Below are positions 16,653-22,734 of a stretch of DNA of 64,000 nucleotides, piece after piece. The translations under genes were made by a program, and so were the position numbers. The stretch's first letter is position 1. Each line of letters opens with the position of its first letter. The DNA lies in contig JAKAHV010000001.1 in NCBI GenBank assembly GCA_021825295.1, positions 62,001 to 126,000 on the forward strand, given 5' to 3'. Origin of the DNA: Nitrospirota bacterium (lineage in GTDB: Bacteria > Nitrospirota > Thermodesulfovibrionia > Thermodesulfovibrionales > JdFR-88). Under the pieces are notes generated by a model, which did no database searches, had not been told where the DNA came from, and saw only the letters and a list, made by a program, of their open reading frames with translations.

Positions 16653-16685
16653 CCCGAAGTTTTTAAGGCATCTGCCGGCTTGCGC

Positions 16686-17672
16686 TTATCGTGCAATGAT
16701 AACGGAACTTGGTACCGATCCGGTGGCCACAGTCGCTGGGCTCATGGGGGTCAGGCTGCCGTCCGCCCCTATCGTGTACTGGGAGACATTGTTGACGTTA
16801 TCATTGACCACATAGGCATACTTGCCGGAAGGGTCAACAGTTACGGAGATTGGCCCCGATCCGGCAGCCACAGTCGCTGGGCTCATGGGGGTCAGGCTGC
16901 CGTCCGCCCCTATCGTGTACTGGGAGACATTGCTGCTGCCGACATTGGCCACATAGGCGTACTTGCCGGAAGGGTCAACAGTTACGGACCTTGGCCACGA
17001 TCCGGCGGCCACAGTCGCGGTGCTCATGGGGGCCAGGCTGCCGTCCGCCCCTATCGTGTACTGGGAGACATTGTTGACGTTATAATTGACCACATAGGCA
17101 TACTTGCCGGAAGGGTCAACAGTTACGGAGTATGGCCCCGTTCCGGCGGCCACAGTCGCGGTGCTCATGGGGGTCAGGCTGCCGTCCGCCCCTATCGTGT
17201 ACTGGGAGACATTGCTGCTGCCGTTATTGGCCACATAGGCATACTTGCCGGAAGGGTCAACAGTTACGGACCTTGGTACCGATCCGGTGGCCACAGTCGC
17301 TGGGCTCATGGGGGTCAGGCTGCCGTCCGCCCCTATCGTGTACTGGGAGACATTGTTGCTGCCCTGATTGGCCACATAGGCGTACTTGCCGGAAGGGTCA
17401 ACAGTTACGGAGTATGGCTGCCTTCCGGCGGCCACTGTCGCTGGGCTCATGGGGGTCAGGCTGCCGTCCGCCCCTATCGTGTACTGGGAGACATTGTTGA
17501 CGTTATAATTGACCACATAGGCATACTTGCCGGAAGGGTCAACAGTTATGGAGTATGGCCCCGTTCCGGCGGCCACTGTCGCGGTGCTCATGGGGGCCAG
17601 GCTGCCGTCCGCCCCTATCGTGTACTGGGAGACATTGTTGCTGCCCAGATTGGTCACATAGGCGTACTCGCC
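16686..17672 (-). repeat. Seven near-identical 141-base tandem repeats inside the propeller gene
   Basis: Seven head-to-tail units of 141 bases (the last 3 bases short, before the stop) code for the propeller blades. Most bases are identical between units. Differences cluster at two hypervariable spots per unit: the codons after KYAYV (NYNVNNV, NQGSNNV, NNGSSNV) and those before the SVTVDP strand (TGP, RQP, SVP, SWP). This pattern indicates recent duplication or repeated gene conversion. Confidence 0.9.
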
Positions 17673-18029
17673 AGAAAGCGACCACATGGCGTATAGCATG
17701 ACGTTCGCCTGGCCCATCTGAAAGGTCTGCCCCTGAGTATAGGTGGTCCCGCTGCCGTCCGCCCGGGTGTTCCAGCCCGCAAACGTATAGCCGGTCTTTA
17801 CGAGGCTGCCGGTATTGCCAGGCACCGTAACGGTTTGCCCCTTTTTGTAATTGATGGAAACCGGGACGCTGCCGCCGGTTGCGCCGTTGCCATTATAGGT
17901 AACGGTGTAAGTCGTCCCCCCACTGGCGCTATTATTGTTATTGCTGCCGGACGGAGCTGCCGTGCCGGAGCTGCCGCATGCGGCCAGCACCAGCAGACAC
18001 AGGACCGAAAACAGAAGGTTTCCTTTCAT
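16686..18029 (-). CDS. Lipoprotein with an InlB-type repeat and a seven-repeat YVTN beta-propeller
   Basis: 447 residues from ATG 18029 (AAGGAG five bases upstream). A lipoprotein signal ends in LVLAAC with the lipidated cysteine at C18, then a Ser/Asn-rich spacer. Residues of about 41-115 form one InlB-type (Listeria-Bacteroides) repeat: YTVTYNGNGATGG, then TGYTFAGWNTRADGSGT and LYAMW. From about residue 120 come seven units of 47 residues, each of the pattern GKYAYVxNxxxNNVSQYTIGAD, giving exactly the seven blades needed to close a YVTN-type propeller. Such proteins act at the cell surface in binding or adhesion; the ligand is unknown. No neighbour suggests a pathway. Confidence 0.88.
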   Translation of the reverse strand: MKGNLLFSVLCLLVLAACGSSGTAAPSGSNNNNSASGGTTYTVTYNGNGATGGSVPVSINYKKGQTVTVPGNTGSLVKTGYTFAGWNTRADGSGTTYTQGQTFQMGQANVMLYAMWSLSGEYAYVTNLGSNNVSQYTIGADGSLAPMSTATVAAGTGPYSITVDPSGKYAYVVNYNVNNVSQYTIGADGSLTPMSPATVAAGRQPYSVTVDPSGKYAYVANQGSNNVSQYTIGADGSLTPMSPATVATGSVPRSVTVDPSGKYAYVANNGSSNVSQYTIGADGSLTPMSTATVAAGTGPYSVTVDPSGKYAYVVNYNVNNVSQYTIGADGSLAPMSTATVAAGSWPRSVTVDPSGKYAYVANVGSSNVSQYTIGADGSLTPMSPATVAAGSGPISVTVDPSGKYAYVVNDNVNNVSQYTIGADGSLTPMSPATVATGSVPSSVIIAR

Positions 18030-18101
18030 CGCCTCTCCTTTTTCATAAAAAGCCATAATTGAAATACCGTGGAAGATTACATATTCGTCAGGGTAAAGAT
18101 A

Positions 18102-18121
18102 AATAGCCCGGCCGGGCTATT
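18102..18121. terminator. Perfect 20-base palindrome followed by T run
   Basis: AATAGCCCGG and its reverse complement meet without a loop, and TTTT follows on the plus strand. It lies in the gap between the lipoprotein gene (minus) and the transposable element (plus). It could insulate the two, acting in either direction, but no gene clearly reads into it. Confidence 0.4.
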
Positions 18122-18154
18122 TTTGGGGGATGGAGACGGGGATGAATGAAAAAC

Positions 18155-18906
18155 AAAAAGGGGACGGTTCTATTTTTCTTGATAAGGCTGTCCCGTTTTG
18201 TTAAATTCTCTTGTGCCGAGAGTTTTCAGAACAGCGCCGGAAGGCTATATCTACCATGTACCGCGGCAACAACCGCCAGACCGTCTTTAGGGATCCTGAC
18301 GATTACGGCCATTACCTGGGCATTCTTTCGAGGTATAAAGAAAAATATGGATTTCTGCTGTATCATTACGTGCTGATGGGCAACCATGTCCATCTCGTGA
18401 TTGAGCCCTCGGAAAAGGCCAGGCTTGCGGAAATCATGAAGGGGATAAATCTCTCGTACGCCCTCTATTTCAAAAGGAAACACAGGCATACCGGCCATTT
18501 CTGGCAGGACAGGTTCAAAAGTATCCTGATATCCAGGGACGACTATCTGTTGGCTTGTGCGAGCTATATCGAGCTTAATCCCGTAAGGGCAGGAATTGTT
18601 GAAGACCCGAAGGCGTATCCCTGGAGCAGCTATAATTATTATGCTTTTGGGAAAAGGGATGCCGTAACTGATGAGGACCCGGTTTATAATGAATTTTCCA
18701 AATAGGAAACGGAGCGAAGAAAATTATACCGGCATTTCGTGAAAGGGATGCTGGATAAAGACGCGATGAAAGGCGCTATGGACGGAAGGCTTGTGTACGG
18801 AAGTGAGGAATTCGCAAAGAAGGTGCGGTCTGAATATAAGATAAAAGAGGTGGTCGGGGCGAGAGGACGGCCTAAGAAAAGTGAAAAATAGAACCGTCCC
18901 CTTTTT
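18155..18906 (+). mobile_element. 752-base element with 24-base perfect terminal inverted repeats and a REP-type transposase relic
   Basis: The left end (18155-18178) and right end (18883-18906) are exact 24-base inverted copies beginning AAAAAGGGGACGG. Between them lies one gene of the Y1/REP-associated tyrosine transposase family on the plus strand, now broken. The right repeat overlaps the last codons of the transposase. Elements of this layout move single copies of a transposase with short palindromic ends. No target-site duplication could be read with confidence. Confidence 0.8.
18213..18891 (+). pseudogene. REP-associated tyrosine transposase (RAYT, Y1_Tnp), frameshifted and with an internal stop
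   Basis: The body is recognisable: RGNNRQTVF, the metal-binding HxH in GNHVHLVIEP, the catalytic tyrosine region INLSYALYFKRKHRHTGHFWQDRF, and CASYIELNPVRAG near the end. Two lesions are visible. First, the natural N-terminus (a GTG at 18213 reading V-P-R-V-F-R-T-A-P-E-G-Y-I-Y-H-V) is in a different frame from RGNNRQ, so an indel lies near 18258-18261. Second, an in-frame TAG at 18703-18705 interrupts the gene; the same frame continues for 61 more family-like residues (RKLYRHFVKGML to GRPKK) to a TAG at 18889. Likely inactive. Confidence 0.85.
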
Positions 18907-19067
18907 TGCCTTTATGTACTTACAGCCCCAGGCATCCCCATGGGTGCAGGGAAGCGCAGTGTCCGTATTTCCGGGCAAATGCGCGGCAAAGCGGGATCCC
19001 TGCCATTGCGGATGAAACTGACGATAGAGGCGCAGGCATATCCACTACGCTTAATGGAGGCGCGGTA

Positions 19068-19604
19068 ATGGACGAAAAAATGGAGTCGCTTCTGAAAAGG
19101 TCCCTCGAACTGGGGGCCGGGAAGGCGAAGGTCATCGATACGGGCTCCGTAGTCGTGGAGGAATGGGTCAGGTGGAAATGCCTTTACGGATGCGCATTCC
19201 ATGGAAAGGACGCCTATCATCCGCCCTGCGCCCCCAATGCCGACAGCACAAAGAAAATGATGAGGGAATACAGCAGGGCAATCCTTATGGCCGGCCCCAG
19301 GGGGAAAGCTCTCAGCGAGGTGGCGGTAAGACTTGAAGGCGAGGCATACCACATGGGCTTTTACAAGGCATTTGCGATGACCGCGCTCTCATCCGGCCCT
19401 GCAGGCTCCACTTGACCGTCCGGGGAGGCGGAGACTCCGGGCGAGTCTCAGACAGCGGAGCAGAAGAAAAGCAGGATCAGACCGCTCATGGAGGCTTGCG
19501 GCATAGACGTTTTCAAGACGGCGCGGGCCAACGGCTTCGAGATCGACACAAGGAGAGAGACATACGGGCGGTGGAATTACTTCGCGCTGGTGCTGGTGGA
19601 ATAA
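19068..19604 (+). pseudogene. DUF2284-type putative metal-binding protein, interrupted
   Basis: ATG 19068 has GGAGG seven bases upstream. The first 115 codons give a DUF2284-like N-terminus: ELGAGKAKVIDTGSVVVEEWVRWKCLYGC, then CAFHGKDAYHPPCAPNA. The frame meets TGA at 19413-19415, in a region where the family has a Cys-rich cluster. After it the same frame resumes family-like sequence (RPLMEACGIDVFKTARANGFEI to YFALVLVE) and ends at TAA 19602-19604. The Cys cluster between about 19398 and 19425 reads better in a shifted frame, which fits several small deletions totalling three bases. The product and substrate of this family are unknown to me. Confidence 0.7.
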
Positions 19605-19645
19605 CTGAAAACCGCAGAAAAACGAATAGAAGGGGAGGTCATGCG

Positions 19646-19992
19646 ATGAAGAGGATTTTTTCCCTGCTGTTTTGCTTCTGGCCGCTGTTGTTTCCTTTGG
19701 CTGCAGCACCAACCGGTTTACGCTTCTAAAGGACGGGCGGGACTACTATTTCGCAAGCAACAGGAAGGGGCTCTACAAGATGCTCTGCGCAAGCGGGGAT
19801 CTAAAAAAGGTGCTCGACCGCGCCTCGATGCCCGCCAACCTGAAAAAGGATTTCTACCGCTATGACTGCGTGGAGCCATCGGCCGATAAGGTGCAGGGCC
19901 TCTACGCCCTGCTTTCTCCTGACGAGAAACATAGCCTGCAGTCCGCCTTTGAAGCGCAGGGATATGAAATAAACGCCTCCCCCTGCGCCTGA
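19646..19992 (+). pseudogene. Small lipoprotein gene with a one-base frameshift in its signal sequence
   Basis: ATG 19646 has GGAGG seven bases upstream and starts a basic signal sequence (MKRIFSLLF), but this frame stops after 27 codons. From 19672 the next frame continues a lipoprotein signal (LLLAAVVSFGC, lipidated cysteine) and about 90 mature residues to the stop at 19992, including FTLLKDGRDYYFASNRKGLYKML and CVEPSADKVQGLYALLSP. Adding one T to the TTTT run at 19670-19673 would join both parts into one perfect lipoprotein. This may be a real mutation or a homopolymer sequencing error. I do not recognise the mature protein. Confidence 0.65.
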
Positions 19993-20168
19993 GACTGAAA
20001 TTCAGGCGCCCGGTCGGGGCGAAAAAGAAAGGACATAAAAATTTGCGGTCTTTGCCTTGCTGTTGCTGGGAGGTCTTTATGAAAACAAAAAAAGATCTGA
20101 ATGAGCTTATAAGTGAGGCGCCGCTTCCGGCGTCGTCGGCCTTTGGGGCGCGGGGCCGGACCCTTCCG

Positions 20169-20756
20169 CTAATTTCCCCCTTTCACCTTCCTGATCTCCT
20201 CAAGCGCCGCGAGTATCTTCCCCAGATAGGCATGATCGGCGGGGCCGCCGTAATGGATGATCGCGGCGTCCAGGTTGCCCTTGTTCCACGCCATGTATTT
20301 GTCCAGTATATAGGCGCTCGCGTCCATGCATTTTGAGACATTGAAAAGATCGTCTTCATTATGAATTATCCCGCGCCGCCTCAATTCCTCCGTCCAGGCG
20401 CTGCCCAGGACCTGCATCAGGCCGAGCGCGCCCTTGTCTGAAATCGCGTCCGGATCGAAATTGGACTCCACCTTCGCTATCGCGATGAGCACGTCCGGGA
20501 AGCGGTGCCTGTGCGCCTCATTGTATATCCGCTCCACGACGTTCAGATGCAGGCCGCTGCCCCTGCTCATCCATTCAAGCACGGCGTTTTTTTCCTTCTC
20601 GATTTTTTCTTTTCCGGTTGACGCGCAGGCCGCCGGCAGGGGGCCGCTTTTGCCTTTTGCGGATGACTCCTTTTTGATGCGGCCCACGCTGACCGCGGCA
20701 AGGAGCATTGCCGCCGCCAATAAACAGATTATGGTCCTCATTTTATCTTTCGGCAT
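20169..20756 (-). CDS. Membrane-anchored lytic transglycosylase (SLT family)
   Basis: 195 residues. An N-terminal hydrophobic segment (about 8-23) acts as signal or anchor, then a charged linker, then an SLT goose-lysozyme-like domain from about 85. The catalytic glutamate is E97 in AKVESNFDPDA, followed by GALGLMQV and a late IHYGGPADHAYLGKI. Such enzymes cut peptidoglycan glycan strands in the periplasm. Its place directly behind the hook gene flgE suggests it could open the wall for the flagellar rod, though it has its own predicted promoter and a terminator separates it from flgE. ATG 20741 is an alternative start. Confidence 0.87.
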   Translation of the reverse strand: MPKDKMRTIICLLAAAMLLAAVSVGRIKKESSAKGKSGPLPAACASTGKEKIEKEKNAVLEWMSRGSGLHLNVVERIYNEAHRHRFPDVLIAIAKVESNFDPDAISDKGALGLMQVLGSAWTEELRRRGIIHNEDDLFNVSKCMDASAYILDKYMAWNKGNLDAAIIHYGGPADHAYLGKILAALEEIRKVKGGN

Positions 20757-20884
20757 ATTACCGGAGATCGTTCCAGATATTCGGCCAGGACATGTTTGGC
20801 CCGATTAAAAATAAAAAATATATAAAGGCCGTTCAGGCCGGGACATTCGCGATAAAAAAACCGGCAGCGATGTGATATTGAAAA

Positions 20885-20913
20885 ATTTTATACGCAGACG
20901 GCGCAGGTGTCAA
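20885..20913 (-). promoter_or_regulatory. Sigma-70-type promoter upstream of the lytic transglycosylase
   Basis: On the minus strand TTGACA (20913-20908) and TAAAAT (20890-20885) are separated by exactly 17 bases. Predicted start of transcription is near 20878, about 120 bases before the transglycosylase ATG. It sits just after the terminator of flgE, so the transglycosylase is probably transcribed on its own. Confidence 0.65.
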
Positions 20914-20940
20914 GTGAAAAAAGGCAAAATGTCAAGGCAC

Positions 20941-20967
20941 AAAAAGGGGCGGCCCCAAGGCCGCCCC
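20941..20967 (-). terminator. Rho-independent terminator of the fliK-flgD-flgE operon
   Basis: On the minus strand, 17 bases after the flgE stop, a nine-base GC-rich stem (GGGGCGGCC / GGCCGCCCC) with a four-base loop is followed by TTTTT. Classic intrinsic terminator. Confidence 0.8.
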
Positions 20968-20984
20968 GGCGCGGGAGGGGGAAA

Positions 20985-22283
20985 CTACTGCTTCATGTTC
21001 ACGAGGGTCTGCATAAGCTGGTCCATCGTGCTGATCATCTTGGAGTTGGCCTCGTAGCCGCTCTGCGCGGCTATCATCTTGACGAACTGGTCCGAGAGGT
21101 CTACGTTGCTTTCCTCGAGGCTGCCCGAATTGACGCTGCCAAGCCCGCCGGTCTGGGGCTTGCCTATGAGGGCCTCGCCCGAATCCACAGTCTGGGCATA
21201 CAGGTTGCCGTCCAACTGCTGGAGATTGGTGGGCGAGTCGAAATTCGCAAGGATCACCTGCCCGAGCGTTTTCTTCTGCCCGTTGGTGAACGTGCCGCTG
21301 ATGACGCCGTTTTTGTCTAACGTGTAATTTTCCAGGGAGCCGGCGGGGCTGCCGTCCGCGGTGATGTTCTCGACGGCGGAATCGGAGGCGAACTGGGTCG
21401 TGCCGTCAAGCCCGGTGGTGCCGCCCTCGTCGTACGTAGCCGTGCCGTAGTCGAACGTGATGGGTTGCGAAGTCGCAAACGGGAACGTGATGGCCGGGTC
21501 CTGGCTGTCGCTGTAGAGCGCCCCGCTCGAAGTGAAATAAAGGTTCTGTGTGCCTGCAATAGTGGGCGTGCCAGAGGTGTTGTCATACACGTAGGTCGCC
21601 TTCCAGTTGTCCACGCTGGTGGGGCTCACGTTGGTGCCGTTGACGGTGCTGGTGGCCCCGAGGTTAGTGAAATACGCCGTTACCTGATGGGCCACGCCCT
21701 GGACGTCGTAAACCTTCACTGTTGTGGAATAGCCGTAGTTGGCAGGCGTCCCCCCGCTGCCCCCGGTAAGGTTGAAGGCGGCCGTCACCGGGGAGGTCGA
21801 ATCCAGGTTCAGCTTCATGGTGACCGCGGAGGTCGCCACCGGGGGTATCTGGGAGACGGTAAGGTTAATGTTCCCGATGGTGCCGGTGATGTTTCCGCTC
21901 GAATCCACCTGGTAACCCTGGAGCACGTCGCCCTGGGAATCGACAACGTTGCCGTTCTTGTCCATCGAGAACTCGCCCGCCCTTGTGTACCGCTCTCCGC
22001 TTGAGCCGTTCACGACAAAGAAACCATTGCCTTCGATCGCCATGTCGAGCGCGTTGGACGTGGTCTCCAGCGCGCCCTGGGTGAACTGCGGCGTGACGTT
22101 GTCCACCCTTGCTCCGCTTCCCACCTGCATCCCGGAAACCTCAGCCGAAAGGACGTCTCCGAAGAGGGTATTGGAGCCCTTGAATCCGACAGTGTTCTGG
22201 TTGGCTATGTTGTTGCCGATGACGGAAAGCGCGGCGTCTTCCGAGTTAAGTCCGCTTACCGCTGTGTACATTGAAGATATCAT
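20985..22283 (-). CDS. flgE: Flagellar hook protein FlgE
   Basis: 432 residues. FlgE builds the hook joining rod and filament. The N-terminal rod signature is clear (MYTAVSGLNSE, SVIGNNIANQNTVGFKGS), followed by FTQGALETTSNALDMAIEGNGFF. A variable Thr/Ser/Asn-rich middle (about 150-330) forms the surface domains, and the C-terminal coiled helix ends in SNVDLSDQFVKMIAAQSGYEAN and a short tail. ATG 22283 has AAGGAGG nine bases upstream, overlapping the end of flgD. Last gene of its operon, followed by a terminator. Confidence 0.97.
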   Translation of the reverse strand: MISSMYTAVSGLNSEDAALSVIGNNIANQNTVGFKGSNTLFGDVLSAEVSGMQVGSGARVDNVTPQFTQGALETTSNALDMAIEGNGFFVVNGSSGERYTRAGEFSMDKNGNVVDSQGDVLQGYQVDSSGNITGTIGNINLTVSQIPPVATSAVTMKLNLDSTSPVTAAFNLTGGSGGTPANYGYSTTVKVYDVQGVAHQVTAYFTNLGATSTVNGTNVSPTSVDNWKATYVYDNTSGTPTIAGTQNLYFTSSGALYSDSQDPAITFPFATSQPITFDYGTATYDEGGTTGLDGTTQFASDSAVENITADGSPAGSLENYTLDKNGVISGTFTNGQKKTLGQVILANFDSPTNLQQLDGNLYAQTVDSGEALIGKPQTGGLGSVNSGSLEESNVDLSDQFVKMIAAQSGYEANSKMISTMDQLMQTLVNMKQ

Positions 22284-22298
22284 CTTTTGAAACCCTCC

Positions 22299-22718
22299 TT
22301 AAATGCTGTTTTTAATTTCGGTGACGTCACTGAGGTTGACGCTCGAGTTGTCCGATAACATAAGGCTTGTCTGGCCGTTGCCGAACGAGGCGCCGGTCAC
22401 CTGGGTAAAGCCCTTGGACGCCGTCTCCACGTATTTGCCGATGAGACTGCTGGCGCCGGTCGACATCAGGCTGCTGGAGAGATTGCCCATGGTGTTGTTC
22501 ATGCTGCTTAGCTGGTCAAGCTCGCTGAACTGGGCAAGCTGCGCCGTGAACTGGGTGTTGTCCATCGGCTGAAGCGGGTCCTGATACTGCAGTTGCGCCG
22601 TAAGGAGCTGCAGGAACTCGTTCTGCAGCGCGCTTGGGCTGGGCAGGCCGGAGTTGCCGGTTGTCCCCGCGCCGGAATTGGTGCCGGACGTCTGTGAAGA
22701 CGCAGATGTCACATCCAT
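22299..22718 (-). CDS. flgD: Hook cap (hook scaffolding) protein FlgD, short form
   Basis: 139 residues from ATG 22718, which has AAGGAGG eight bases upstream; a start at 22742 would overlap fliK and lacks such a site. The conserved FlgD N-terminal region is present (FLQLLTAQLQYQDPLQPMDNTQFTAQLAQFSELDQL), followed by GKYVETASKGFTQVTG. FlgD caps the growing hook. The protein ends soon after; the C-terminal FlgD Ig-like/Tudor domain of longer homologues (about 230 residues in enterobacteria) is missing. Short FlgD proteins occur in other bacteria, so this is probably intact. Confidence 0.94.
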   Translation of the reverse strand: MDVTSASSQTSGTNSGAGTTGNSGLPSPSALQNEFLQLLTAQLQYQDPLQPMDNTQFTAQLAQFSELDQLSSMNNTMGNLSSSLMSTGASSLIGKYVETASKGFTQVTGASFGNGQTSLMLSDNSSVNLSDVTEIKNSI

Positions 22719-22734
22719 GAAGTCCACCTCCTTG

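Noticed and set aside
16686-17672. Regular repeats resembling a CRISPR array
   Set aside because: Units are 141 bases, tandem without unique spacers, and code for protein blades.
16599-17696. A 365-codon open frame on the plus strand across the propeller repeats
   Set aside because: It is an antisense by-product of the tandem repeat: a period of 141 bases keeps one frame open in all units. The minus-strand gene has a ribosome binding site, signal peptide and fold.
18924-19070. A short frame MKLTIEAQAYPLRLMEAR just before the DUF2284 start (TAATG overlap)
   Set aside because: No ribosome binding site and no regulatory pattern such as codon runs, so no support for a leader peptide.
19413-19415. 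In-frame TGA in the DUF2284 gene as a selenocysteine codon
   Set aside because: It does not align with a family cysteine, the flanking residues do not fit the family in this frame, no clear SECIS hairpin follows, and a shifted frame fits better.
20079-20336. A plus-strand ORF with a good ribosome binding site (GGGAGG) before MKTKKDLNELISEAP
   Set aside because: Two thirds of it runs antisense through the lytic transglycosylase gene and no family resemblance is seen. The 20010-20168 interval may hold a decayed gene start, but I cannot support a gene.
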